From: Mycoplasmopsis lipofaciens ATCC 35015
GTDB taxonomy: Bacteria > Bacillota_I > Bacilli_A > Mycoplasmatales > Metamycoplasmataceae
DNA: 64,000 bases
Direction: 5' to 3'
Assembly: GCF_000686585.1 (NCBI RefSeq)
Contig: NZ_JMKY01000004.1
Span: 62,001-126,000, forward strand
Shown: in pieces, positions 9,547 through 19,129 of the stretch
Position numbering within the stretch: position 1 is the first letter of the stretch
Layout: the number at the start of each line of letters is the position of its first letter
Notes under the pieces: model-generated
The model's input: the letters and a program-made list of their open reading frames with translations, nothing else
What the model was told of the DNA's origin: nothing
Database searches by the model: none
Position numbers and translations under genes: made by a program

Positions 9547-11073
9547 TGTCAAGTGCAAAACAAAAGTAAAAACTTTTATATTTTTTTGATATGAAAAAGT
9601 ATCAAAATAATTCGAGGACAGATTATGACTTAAAAAAGAATATGAATATAAAATAATTGCAAATAATATGGACAAATCTATAAATTGACTCAGCAAAAAA
9701 TAAAATTAAATTGACGAATAGTTAAAAAAATGAAAAAAGATATTTTAAATAAAAATGTTGTTGTTTCTCATAAAAATAAAGGTAATGAATTCACAAGAAA
9801 AATTTCAATAGAAGATGTCGACAAATTAATAATTAATATTATAAACTTATTAAAAAAGTATTTAAAAATAAAGTCGATCATGATATTTCACTAAACTATT
9901 TTTACGAATTTTGTATTGAAGATGAAATTAAAAAAAGATGAAATATCGCTCTTTTTTAAACAACTTAGTTTCCCGTGGTTTTGAACAAAATTTATGTCTA
10001 AAAAGAAATAAAGTGATGCAAGAAAAAAATTGAGAAATTTAAAAAAAGATCAAAAATATCAAATGTTTTAAAAGAAATAATTAAGTTAAATAAGAGCAAA
10101 GAAGAAGCTATTAAAAGAGCTAGAAAATGTAATAAAAACAATCTAAAATTTGGTGAAATCGTAGAAATTGATGCATGTCAACACGAGTGAATAAACGGTG
10201 AAAAATCACACATTTATGTAGCTGTAGATGCAGCAACTTCACGACTTTTATCTCTTCATATTGAAAAGATGAAACCAATTTAGGATATATGAAATTACTC
10301 GAAGATATGTTTAAAACAATATAATAAACCAAAGACAATTCGTACTGATAAAAGAAGAACATTTTGAGGCCAGATTTAACCAATACTCCTTTAAAAAAAG
10401 CTTTAAATACAAAATGTATTGAATTATAAACTTCGAGCATAGTTATCTTCAAGCCACATGTTGAATGCACCAATGACTCTTTGCAAAAATTTCTTTCAGC
10501 ACATCTTTATTTACTAAAAATTTATGCTTCTACAGTTCAATTTAAGAATAAATTTTATGTTACAATTAATGAAGAAGGTAAACGAGAATTTATCTCTTCT
10601 GACGATGATGTTCAATTCATAATTAAAGTTCTAGAGGCTATGTTTTTTTAATAAATTACAAATAATATAAAACAGAAATTTTAAGTGAAAAGGACTTAGA
10701 AAATTTTTAAAAATTCTGTATCCAATTCAAGTTTGACTCTACTCAAAATTATGCAGGAGAAATATACAACTGATGTAAAAGAAGTCGTTCATTTTATATG
10801 ATGTTTAGTGATTTAGTTAACAAGTTAAATAAAAGGTTAATTAAATTTAACCCAGATAATCAAACATTGAAAAAATTACTGTTCAAAATGAAGAAATTCT
10901 TAGATTTTTTAATGAATGAAGAAAAAATATAGAAAAAACCTACCTCGTTGAATTTTCAGAAGAATGAGATAGGTCAAAATAGAACTATAGTTCCTATGGA
11001 ATTATAGTTTTTTTATATTAATTTTAAAAGTAAATTTAACAAAAAAGTTCTAGGTTTTGTTTTGTAACTCACA
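9547..11073 (+). mobile_element. IS element, about 1.5 kb, inactive (ISNCY/IS1202-like)
   Basis: Bounded by imperfect inverted repeats. The left end (9548-9578) begins TGTCAAGTGCAAAACAAAAG. The right end (11041-11073), read inward, begins TGTGAGTTACAAAACAAAAC. It encloses one broken DDE transposase on the plus strand, then two hairpins (10938-10974 and 10982-11010). The second hairpin, around AACTATAG and ATTATAGTT with a T-run, looks like the transposase terminator. Two internally deleted copies of the same element occur at 12644-12911 and 28279-28829. Family assignment rests on the transposase fragments and the long target repeats. Confidence 0.7.
9591..10975 (+). pseudogene. DDE (rve-type) transposase, multiply frameshifted
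   Basis: Pieces of one transposase lie in order but in different frames with several stops. They are the N-terminus 'MKKYQNNSRTDYDLKK', 'NKNVVVSHKNKGNEFTRKI', the catalytic block around 10137-10280 'FGEIVEIDACQHEW' and 'HIYVAVDAATSRLLSLHIEK', then 'TIRTDKRRTFWG' near 10335 and 'KPHVECTNDSLQKFL' near 10452. The order Asp ... 'TDKRRTF' ... 'S/KPHVE' resembles the DDE core of IS1202-type (ISNCY) transposases. The number of frameshifts rules out programmed frameshifting as the explanation; the gene is dead. Confidence 0.7.
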
Positions 11074-11225
11074 CATAATAAAAAACACAAAAGTAGAAAC
11101 TAAACGCTTTGTGAAAAAGTTAATTCAACTATATAAAAAAACCCTAAAATAATGTAATTTTTATTTAGTCCTATTTCTTATTATCATTCTTTTAAATTTA
11201 TGCGTTTTTCTCCCTTTTTATTGTT

Positions 11226-12566
11226 TTAAACTTTAATAACAGGTCTATTATTTGGATTTATTAAGTTTCAATCAAATTCATTATATTTATCTTTACTAAT
11301 GCGAATTGTTAATTTGTAGCATTTATGAAATGCACTTTCCCCAATACTTAAAATATTATCAGGTATAGTAATAGATGTTAAATTACTACATCTATTGAAT
11401 GCTCCCATTCCAATACTTTCAACTTCGTCAGGTATAGTAATAGATGTTAAAGAATTACATTCAGAAAATGCAAAATCCCCAATATTTGTAACACCATCGG
11501 GTATAGTAATAGATGTTAGACTACTACATCCTTCAAATGCACCTACCCCAATATATGCAACACTTTCAGGTATAGTAATAGATGTTAGACTACTACAACC
11601 GCTGAATGCAGAATTTCTGATATCTGTAACACTATCGGGTATAGTAATAGATGTTAAACTACTACAACGACTGAATGCAGAATCCTCAATATTTGAAACA
11701 CCATCGGGTATAGTAATAGATGTTAGACTACTACATCCTTCAAATGCACCTTCCCCAATATTTGTAACACCATCGGGTATAGTAATAGATGTTAAACTAC
11801 TACAACGACTGAATGCAAAACGTCCAATATTTGTAACACCATCAGGTATAGTAATAGATGTCAGACCACTACATTCACCAAATGCAAAAATTCCAATATT
11901 TGTAACACCTTTAGGTATAGTAATAGATGTCAGAGCACTACATTCACCAAACGCAGAATCATTAATACTTATAATATTATTAGGTATAGTAATGGACGTT
12001 AAACTACTACATCCATTAAATGCAGCACTTTCAATATTTGTAACACTTTCAGGTATAGTAATAGATGTTAAACTACTACATCCTTCAAAAGCACTACGTC
12101 CAATATTTGTAACACCATCAGGTATAGTAATAGATGTTAAGCCCTTACATCATCTGAATAAATAATCTCCAATATTTGTAACGCTTTCAGGTATAGTAAT
12201 AGATGTTAGACTACTACAACCGCTGAATGCAGAATCTCCAATATTTGTAACACCATTGGGTATAGTAATAGATGTTAAACTACTACATCCTTTAAATGCG
12301 TTATCCTCAATATTTGTAACGCTTTCAGGTATAGTAATAGATGTTAAATTGCTACATCCTTTAAATGCATTATTTGAAATACTTGTAACATTATTTGGTA
12401 TTTTTATTTCTTTTACTTCTTTATCTAAACATTCAACAATAGTATTGTTTTCGATTTTTAATAAATTAGATATTTTTTTATTGTTATTACAACTTATCAT
12501 AATAACGGGTGAAAAAGCAATAAACGATGTTGCACTAAATGTTAATAATATTTTTTTCTTGTTCAT
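11226..12566 (-). CDS. BspA-type leucine-rich-repeat surface lipoprotein
   Basis: A 446-residue intact protein, reading one UGA(Trp) near 12149. Signal peptide [15 protein letters not shown] with lipobox MISC (Cys26) predicts lipid anchoring on the cell surface. After a short spacer it carries 16 tandem 23-residue LRR_5 (BspA/TpLRR) repeats with consensus '[20 protein letters not shown]', residues about 52-420, then a short cap ending 'NNRPVIKV'. BspA-type repeats commonly mediate binding to host matrix proteins; the ligand here is unknown. It is the only intact gene in IS cassette A and is transcribed opposite to the transposase relic. The 69-bp repeats should allow copy-number change by recombination. 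Confidence 0.88.
11358..12410 (-). repeat. 16 tandem 69-bp LRR repeats
   Basis: Each unit encodes one 23-residue repeat. The core ACTATACC...TCTATTAC (seen on the plus strand as GGTATAGTAATAGATGTT) recurs almost unchanged every 69 bases, while the loop codons vary. Units with Glu/Ser, Asp/Gly and Asn/Gly at the loop alternate. Confidence 0.85.
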
Positions 12567-12643
12567 AAAAAAATCCTTTCGTTTTTTAAATTATATATCT
12601 ATAATAGTTGGTTTACTTTTAATTAATAAAAAATGACTTATCT

Positions 12644-12911
12644 TGTGAAGTGTAAAACAAAAGTGAGAACTTAAGCGGTAAATCAAAAGTGAGAGCTTTT
12701 ATAATTTTTTTGATATGAAAAAATATCAAAAAAATTCAAAAACAGATTATGAATTGAAGAAAGGATATAGAAAAAACCCATCTCGTTGATTTTTCAGACT
12801 AATGAGACGGGTCCAATAGAACTATAGTTCTTATGGAATTATAGTTTTTTTACATAAATTTTAAAAGCAAATTAAACATAAAAAAATTCTTACTTTTGTT
12901 TTGCATTTCAC
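12644..12911 (+). mobile_element. Internally deleted IS copy (MITE-like)
   Basis: The left end TGTGAAGTGTAAAACAAAAG is followed by a partial second copy of the same end. Next come the first codons of the transposase (around 12715-12765), then a jump to its 3' hairpins (12776-12812 and about 12828-12856), and the right end finishing at 12911. It has the same orientation as the copy at 9547 and lacks about 1.2 kb of its centre. It forms the right border of cassette A. Confidence 0.7.
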
Positions 12912-12949
12912 TCTTATTAGTGCTTTTTATAAAAATTATTCGTTAATAA
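12909..12949. repeat. Right 41-bp direct repeat of IS cassette A
   Basis: Identical to 9506-9546. It includes the stop codon and last codons of the gene 12936-13409 together with its terminator hairpin (GCACT/AGTGC in the left copy). Confidence 0.8.
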
Positions 12950-13409
12950 CTTTTTTGGAAATTTCAAAATATTTTTTTCTTCATCTAATTTCTAATATTT
13001 CATTTTCAAGTACATTATTACTTTTTAACAAATCTTCATAATAATATATTGGTGCTCCAAATATATATCCTTGTTTAATATATTTAATTCCTAAATCATC
13101 AATTATTATATGAATTTGTGAATTAATTTTTATGATAAATGAATTATTTTTATCTTTTATAGAACTAGGATTTATAGAGAATTCACATCCATAATTTTTT
13201 TGAATGTTATTAAAATGAAAAAACCTTGGATCTCCATTAAAACTAAAAAACGAAGGTTGATACTTTATATCTAATGAATTTATTAAATCTGTGAGATTTA
13301 AAAAAGGTCTTCCTGCTCAAAGTCTCCTACTCAAAGTTCACATTGATGGTTGATATCAATATTTATCTGCAATAAAATTTATTTTGTAAATATTGTGTTT
13401 AACATTCAT
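12936..13409 (-). CDS. Hypothetical protein, 157 aa
   Basis: Intact with five UGA(Trp) codons. It is rich in aromatic residues ('ADKYWYQPSMW', 'SLRRLWAGRPFLNL', 'YIFGAPIYYYEDLL') and has no signal peptide or clear membrane span, so it is probably cytosolic. I do not recognise the family. Its ATG lies inside the end of the HAD phosphatase gene (11-nt overlap), making it the last gene of the ascorbate operon. Its 3' end and terminator were duplicated by the insertion of cassette A. A small enzyme or regulator of the pathway is possible but unsupported. Confidence 0.7.
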
Positions 13410-14253
13410 TTTTGCCTTCCAATAAATTAATGAAATAAGATACTCCATCTTCGTCATTAGTTTTAGTTACAAAGCTAGCAGTTTCTTTTACTTCATTTAT
13501 AGCATTGCCCATAGCAACACTAAAACTAGTTGTTTTCAACATAGGAATGTCATTAGCAGCATCACCAAAAGATATGGATTTGTCATTTGTTATATTTTTT
13601 AGATTCATTAATTTTAATAATGCATCACCTTTTGAAATATTTTTAGACATTATGTCTATTACACCTTTAGCTGAAGACACATAATATATATCGTTTTTTA
13701 AAGTGTTTAAAAAATCAATAAGTTCTTTTATTTTTTCATCAGAAATATTTTGAGTAATAATTAGAAATTTAGAAAAATCATATTCATCAACAAAATTATT
13801 AATTTCTTTTTCTTCATATTTTCATTTATATAAATTATCCTTTTTTAAATGAGGATAAATAATTTTGGCGAATCAATCGGGATTTGAATAGTTATTTCCA
13901 ATCATTTCGAATTTAGAATACCCAAGATAATCTATTTTGTTATTTTCTAAATAGTCAACAATATTTTTGGCAGATTTTTTTTCAATGCTTTTAAAAAATA
14001 ATACTTGTTTTGTGATTACATCATAAATCATTGAACCATTTCCAGCAATAATTGGCAGTTTAATATTTAAATCTTCGATAATTTTATAATTCATATAATA
14101 TGGTCTACCAGTAGCTATGATTACATTTTTATTTAACTTATGTAACTGTTTTATAGTATTTCTAGTATTTTCGCTTATTACTTTTTGAGAATTATATAGT
14201 GTGCCATCTAGATCAAATACAAATGTATCAAAATCTTTAATTTTTTTGTCCAT
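13399..14253 (-). CDS. Cof-type HAD hydrolase
   Basis: A 284-residue HAD-superfamily (IIB cap) phosphatase. Seen: motif I 'FDTFVFDLDGTLYNSQ' with nucleophile and acid Asp (DLD), motif II 'VIIATGRP', conserved 'ISKGDALLKL' (motif III Lys), and motif IV 'SFGDAANDIPML'. These proteins dephosphorylate sugar phosphates or cofactors; specificity cannot be read. The start at 14253 (MDKKIK) is chosen because it overlaps the ulaF stop, as in other pairs of this operon. In-frame ATGs at 14262 and 14295 are possible. Its place after ulaF suggests removal of phosphate from a pathway intermediate. Confidence 0.88.
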
Positions 14254-14971
14254 AGTAAGCATTTTTACCATGTTTCCTATTATAATGTTTTTCAATTAAA
14301 CTTTTTTGTGCTTGTGGTGCCTCGTTATTATTTATTATCAATGTATTAATTGCCATTTTGGCAACAGTTTCTAATGTAAGAGCTAAATCAACAGCATCTT
14401 TAGGACTTTTAAAACTTCATACAAAAGGACCGTGTTCTTTAACTAATGTTGCAGAACAAGCTTTTCAATCTATTTTTCTTTTCTTAAATGTTTCAATTAT
14501 TACTAAACCTGTATTGTGTTCGTATTCTCCGTTGATTTCCTCAGGAGTTAGTGATCTAGCGCAAGGTACAGGTCCATAAAAGTTATCCGCATGAGTTGTA
14601 CCAAAACAAGGAATATCTTTACCTGCTTGTGCAAAAGAAACAGCATTTACTGAATGTGTATGTACAATTCCTTTTAATTCAGGGTTTTCTTTATATAGCA
14701 ATGTGTGTGTTGGCGTATCGCTTGAAGGTTTATATTTAGAATCAATAACATTGTTATTTAAATCTGTAACAACCATATCGTCTGCCTTCATATTTTCATA
14801 TGAAACACCACTAGGTTTAATTACCATATATTTTCTATCTTTTGTAATGCCTGATACATTTCCTCAAGTATGAATAACTAAACCATATTTAACTAATAAC
14901 AAATTAGCTTTAAAAACTTCTTCTTTTAATTGTTGAATTTCTTCTAAATATTTTGGATCCAGATGTAGCAT
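14237..14971 (-). CDS. ulaF: L-ribulose-5-phosphate 4-epimerase
   Basis: A 244-residue class II aldolase-fold enzyme that converts L-ribulose-5-phosphate to D-xylulose-5-phosphate. Seen: 'GLVIHTWGNVSGI', '[13 protein letters not shown]', the phosphate and zinc region '[25 protein letters not shown]' with the two zinc His (HTHS), and '[11 protein letters not shown]' giving the third His. It belongs to the AraD/UlaF/SgbE group; the operon (ulaD, ulaE) points to UlaF. Its ATG shares a base with the ulaE stop. Confidence 0.93.
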
Positions 14972-15855
14972 TAATTATCTCCTCCAATAATTTTTCATTG
15001 TTGTTCATAAAATATTTTTGCATCAGAAATATATTTAATAGCTTCTTCTTTTGTTTCATCTTTTTTATTTAAAGATCACATTTCTATCATTATTGGTTGA
15101 TTTAGTTTTAAATCTTTTAATATTTTTAGCATATATGGAAAATCTACTGTTCCGGTGCCAAAAGGTGTATCTCTAAATTTTCCTGGAACTGTATCTTTAA
15201 AATGGAATGCAACTAAGTGATTTTTAGCTATTTCAAATTCATTATATAAGTCCTCTTTATTAGCTCATTGATAAATATTGCCTAAATCAGGATATATTTG
15301 TAAATAAGGGCTATCCACAATATTAAGATATGTTAAAGCGCGTGTATTTGTACCCATAAAACGTGTGTCCATAATTTCAAAAGCTAAAACAACAGAATAT
15401 TTACTTGCTAATTTGACAGCTTCTTTAATTCCCTCAATAAAATATTTTTTAGTTTCATTGTCAGCTTCTTCATAGTAAACATCGTATCCTGCTAATTGAA
15501 CTGTTCTAATTCCTAATTTTTTAGCCAAAATGATCGCTTTATGCATGATACTCATTGCTTTAACTCTAGTATCTTTATTTTTAGAGCCAAAAGGATATTT
15601 TCTATGCCCGCTTAATGTCATAGAATTAAAATTAAAATTGTGTTTAATTAATAATGATTGAACTTCTTTAATTTGTTGTTCATTTCAATCTAATCTTGCT
15701 AATCTCTCATCGCTTTCATCCACAGAAAATTCCATAAAATCATATCCTGCTGTTTTAGCGATAATAATTTTTTCTTCTAATGTAAATTTATTATTTATTG
15801 CTTTTTCATATATTCCAAGCAATCTATTTTTATTTTCAATATTTTGCAAATTCAT
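14971..15855 (-). CDS. ulaE: L-ribulose-5-phosphate 3-epimerase (L-xylulose-5-P 3-epimerase)
   Basis: A 294-residue xylose-isomerase-like TIM barrel that interconverts L-xylulose-5-P and L-ribulose-5-P in ascorbate breakdown. Seen: 'LLGIYEKAI', '[21 protein letters not shown]', '[14 protein letters not shown]', '[12 protein letters not shown]', '[13 protein letters not shown]' and '[22 protein letters not shown]', all typical of UlaE/SgbU. Metal ligands (Glu, Asp, His, Glu) fall in these blocks. The start MNLQNIENK is inside the end of ulaD; an alternative start 39 nt upstream is less likely. It overlaps ulaD by 26 nt and abuts ulaF. Confidence 0.93.
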
Positions 15856-16483
15856 CTTTAAATTCTTTCGCTGCTTGTTCTGGATTTTCAGCATCTCTTA
15901 GTGATCTACCTGCAATAAAAATATAAACTGGAATATCTTTGAATAATTTTATATCTTCTAAACTTACACCACCAGTTATTGTGACTTTAAATCCTTTATC
16001 AGCAAGTTTTTTAACAGCTTCAATATCTCTAGAACCTCATTTTACTCCACTTGCTTGACTATCTCTTGATCTATGTCAAACAACTTGTGGAACTCCTGCT
16101 TTTTTTCATTGTTCTACTTGTTCCCAAGTGAAATTTGAAGTTAGTTCAATTTGAACTTCTTTATTATCTCCATATTCTTTGGCAATATTCATTGTTTCAA
16201 CTATTGTTGGTACTTCAGCAGCGCAAATACATGTTGTATAGTCAGCACCGTTTTCAAAAAACATTTTTCCAAATATTTTTCCTGCATCAGCTATTTTTCC
16301 ATCTGCAACAATAATTTTATTTGGAAATGCTTCTTTTAATGCCTTAATAGCCTTTTTACCTTCTGAAGCTATTAAGATAGTTCCAACTTCAATAATATCT
16401 ATGTATTTTTCAACTTTTTTAGCACTTTGAATAGCTTCTTCAATTGTTTGATTATCTAAAGCTATTTGTAACATTGGTTTCAT
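15830..16483 (-). CDS. ulaD: 3-keto-L-gulonate-6-phosphate decarboxylase
   Basis: A 217-residue OMP-decarboxylase-superfamily barrel. It removes CO2 from 3-keto-L-gulonate-6-P to give L-xylulose-5-P. Seen: '[15 protein letters not shown]', '[14 protein letters not shown]', the metal/catalytic block '[14 protein letters not shown]' (Asp-x-Lys-x-x-Asp), '[14 protein letters not shown]' and '[12 protein letters not shown]'. The related HPS enzymes share the fold, but the UlaE/UlaF neighbours decide for UlaD. It overlaps ulaE by 26 nt, and UGA(Trp) occurs near its C-terminus. Confidence 0.94.
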
Positions 16484-16501
16484 ATATAATTCTCCTTAAA
16501 T

Positions 16502-16987
16502 CTATGATAAATATTTTGTGTAATCCACACTTTCAATAAATTTGATTACTTCATCTTTTGTTTTGCAATTTGCGATAATTTCAATATTTTTAGGTTCTTC
16601 AAACACTGCAATTATTTGAGGAATTGCAACTGCTGTATGTGTTTCACCATCAATTGCAGCAAGTCCCATTATTATTTTTACTTCTCTATCATCGCCTTCA
16701 AATTTAATTGGTTCTTTTAAAGTAATTAAACTAAAACCATTTGAAAACACGCAATCCTTAGTTGCAGATGCATGTGGCATTGCTAAACCATCAACCAAAA
16801 TATAGTATGGACCATGTTCTTGAGTTGATTTTAAAATAGCATCGTAATAATTTCAATTAATAACATTTTTATTAACTAATGGTTCTAATGCTTTATGAAT
16901 AGCTTCTTTTCAGTCTTTAACTTCAACATTAGTAATAATTGAGTCATTAATTTTTAAATTGTCTAATAAATTTAATTTTGCTTTCAT
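16502..16987 (-). CDS. ulaC: PTS EIIA component (ascorbate type)
   Basis: A 161-residue cytosolic PTS phospho-carrier of the mannitol/fructose EIIA-2 fold. The active His lies in 'LVDGLAMPHASAT' (about residue 71). It passes phosphate from HPr to the EIIB encoded just upstream. The ATG shares a base with the ulaB stop (TAATG), so translation is probably coupled. A further residue signature is 'IIMGLAAIDGETHTAVAIPQI'. Confidence 0.92.
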
Positions 16988-17268
16988 TATTTCAATTTTT
17001 CTTTAGCATCTGCTAAAGCTCCTTTAATTTCTTCAATATTCATAACATTTTTTAATCCATAAGCAAGAGCTTTAGCATTTTGAACTTCAGAAACAAAGTT
17101 AGCAGTACATAAAACAACATCAAATGAGTTTACCATTGCTTTACCTTGTCCTAAACCTAGTGCTTCAACACTACCTTGAATTCCTAATTCTTTTAAAGCT
17201 TGTTGGGTTTTTAATTTAATAATCATACTGGTTCCCATTCCAGATCCACATAAACATAATACTTTCAT
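16987..17268 (-). CDS. ulaB: PTS EIIB component (ascorbate type)
   Basis: A 93-residue lactose/ascorbate-type EIIB. The P-loop 'VLCLCGSGMGTSMIIK' carries the phosphorylated cysteine at about position 7. It takes phosphate from EIIA and hands it to sugar bound by UlaA. The length is normal for UlaB. It is separated from ulaA by a hairpin (17312-17339) and has its own ribosome site (AAGGAG). Confidence 0.93.
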   Translation of the reverse strand: MKVLCLCGSGMGTSMIIKLKTQQALKELGIQGSVEALGLGQGKAMVNSFDVVLCTANFVSEVQNAKALAYGLKNVMNIEEIKGALADAKEKLK

Positions 17269-17311
17269 TTTTACTCCTTAAAAATTTTATAATTTATTAT
17301 TTTACTTATAA

Positions 17312-17339
17312 AAATAAAAGCAGAAAACTGCTTTTATTT
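17312..17339 (-). terminator. Hairpin between ulaA and ulaB
   Basis: A perfect 12-bp stem, AAATAAAAGCAG / CTGCTTTTATTT, with an AAAA loop and a moderate T-run on the minus strand. It lies inside the operon and probably acts as a partial terminator or 3'-stability element that separates EIIC from EIIB/EIIA output. Confidence 0.6.
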
Positions 17340-17349
17340 AAAACCTAAA

Positions 17350-19068
17350 TTAAGCGTTTGCTTTTGCGAATTCTGCTTCAGCTTTTGCAAATTCTAAGTT
17401 AGGTTTAATATTAAATGCTTTTTGCATAAATGTTGGTTTTGATTGTCTGTTTGAATCAACAATTTGTGCTAATACAAGCATCAATACTATGTATGCTGGG
17501 AATACAATGTATGCAGCAATTTTTGATCAACTTGATAATGTAATTATTGAACCAAAAGCAACGTTTCAGTCAAACATTCCAATGTAACCTGTTGAAAATG
17601 GATAAGCAGCTTGTGAATATTTCATAACTGATAATCCAAGTGAAACTACTAAAATTTCAACAAATCCAAATAATGCTGGAACAATAATTGAAGCTTTAAA
17701 TCCACCTGATGCATTTGCGAATACACCTATTGATCCAGAGTTAAAGAATAATGTAATAAACAATGGAATTACCATTACATATTCAAATGAGTGACCTTTT
17801 GTAGCAAAATATAATCCAATTGTAAGAGCAACAGCTATAAATTGTCCAATTGTACCAGAAATAAATCCGTATGTTACTGAGTTTGGTGAAAAACCATATG
17901 TAGCAGCAACATCAACAGCAACAACAGCACCTGGAACTAATTTTTCACTAATTCCTTGGAATGATTGTTGTAATTCTGTAACAAACATACGAACACCCAT
18001 TTGTAATACTAAAATAGAACCAACTAATTTTAATGATGTTAATACAAGGTTTGTAACTCAAAATGCTTCTTTACCAGCAGCATTTCAGTCACTATATACT
18101 GTAAGATTTACTTTTCCAGTTTTTAAATTAGCGAATTTAACAGCATCTGGACCAGCAAATTGTAAGATTAATACTAGTATTAAAAATACAACTAAAATAA
18201 TTAATGATTGTGTGAAGATGTTATCTTCAAAAATTTTAATTTTGTTTGATAATTTTTTGGTTTCAGCAGAGTCTTCTTTTTTACCGAAGAATTTACCAAT
18301 TCCATATGCTAATGAAACACCAAACATTTGTTGGTGACCAACAGCGAATCCAGCACCTTGTGTAACAACGTCTGAACCTTTAATTGTTGCAGTTGATGCA
18401 ACACCTCAATAAGTACCTAATAAAATTCCAGATACTATAATAACACCTGAAGATAAACCTGCGCCAACAGATTGAGTAGGATCTACAGCAAACATTAATA
18501 GCGCAACAACAGCAACAACCATTGCGGCTTGTTGGAACATAACGTGTCCAGTAACCATTAATGAATGTACATTTGTTCATTTTCTTAGAACAATTAATAA
18601 TATATTAACGAATAATCCGATAATTAATGCGTATGATACTCATGAAACATATTGACCTAAAAAGTTATTTGCACTTGTTCAGCCTAAATATGGATCTAAT
18701 GGTGTAAGTGTACCGAATGATTTGAAAGAATTGAAAATAGGTTTTGCAATTTTTACTAATGTTCCGGCACCAATACTTAGAATTAGTACACCAATCATAC
18801 CTTTTAGCATACCAACTAGTGAATCGGTAACACCTCTACCTAATATGAGGTAACCAACTAATATTAAAAGCCCGATTAAAACAGCATTTACTCCTAAAAA
18901 GTTGTCAACTAAAATTCTTTTAATAAAGAAGTTAGTTCCATCGTTAAAGTTCCATTTTGAATATCATAATGATAATACTCAAATAGTAACTAACAATACA
19001 ACAACAACTAAAACAGCAACTAATGCTTTCCAATTAAAAGGTCTTTTTGTCTTTGTATTATTTGACAT
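17350..19068 (-). CDS. ulaA: PTS ascorbate transporter EIIC
   Basis: A 572-residue integral membrane protein of the UlaA/SgaT family that carries and phosphorylates L-ascorbate or a related sugar acid. Seen: N-terminal membrane segments after 'NTKTKRPFNWK', 'GAGTLVKIAKPIFNSF', 'MVTGHVMFQQAAMVV', 'GVSLAYGIGKFFG', 'LQMGVRMFVTELQQSFQGISEKLVPGAV', which is a strong UlaA-family block, and 'GFSPNSVTYGFISG'. It is about 100 residues longer than E. coli UlaA (465), with extra residues at the N-terminus and around 270-340. It needs many UGA(Trp) codons. It is second in the operon, 61 nt after the lactonase gene. Confidence 0.92.
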
Positions 19069-19129
19069 AATTCTCCTTTTTCAAAATTATTTATATGTAC
19101 ATACGTATAATAAATAATTATCTAATTTA

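Noticed and set aside
10120-10473. Minus-strand ORF of 117 codons within the IS
   Set aside because: It lies antisense to the transposase catalytic region, whose fragments are recognisable on the plus strand; no family match or ribosome site.
9591-10975. Programmed frameshifting as explanation for the broken transposase
   Set aside because: There are many frameshifts and stops throughout, not one slippery site, and the other copies are deleted; the gene is decayed.
11395-12165. Long open frame on the plus strand opposite the LRR lipoprotein, with its own repeats
   Set aside because: It is the antisense of the 69-bp LRR repeats. The minus-strand frame has a lipoprotein signal, a sensible start and family match, and the periodic antisense frame is a by-product.
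11358-12410. CRISPR array suspected because of regular repeats at 11.4-12.4 kb and 29.2-30.1 kb
   Set aside because: Periods of 69 and 75 bp are multiples of three, the repeats are translated into known protein repeats, and there are no unique spacers or cas genes.
18380-18580. Cys-rich minus-strand ORF inside ulaA
   Set aside because: It is a shifted reading of the UlaA gene; the UlaA frame is continuous with UGA as Trp.
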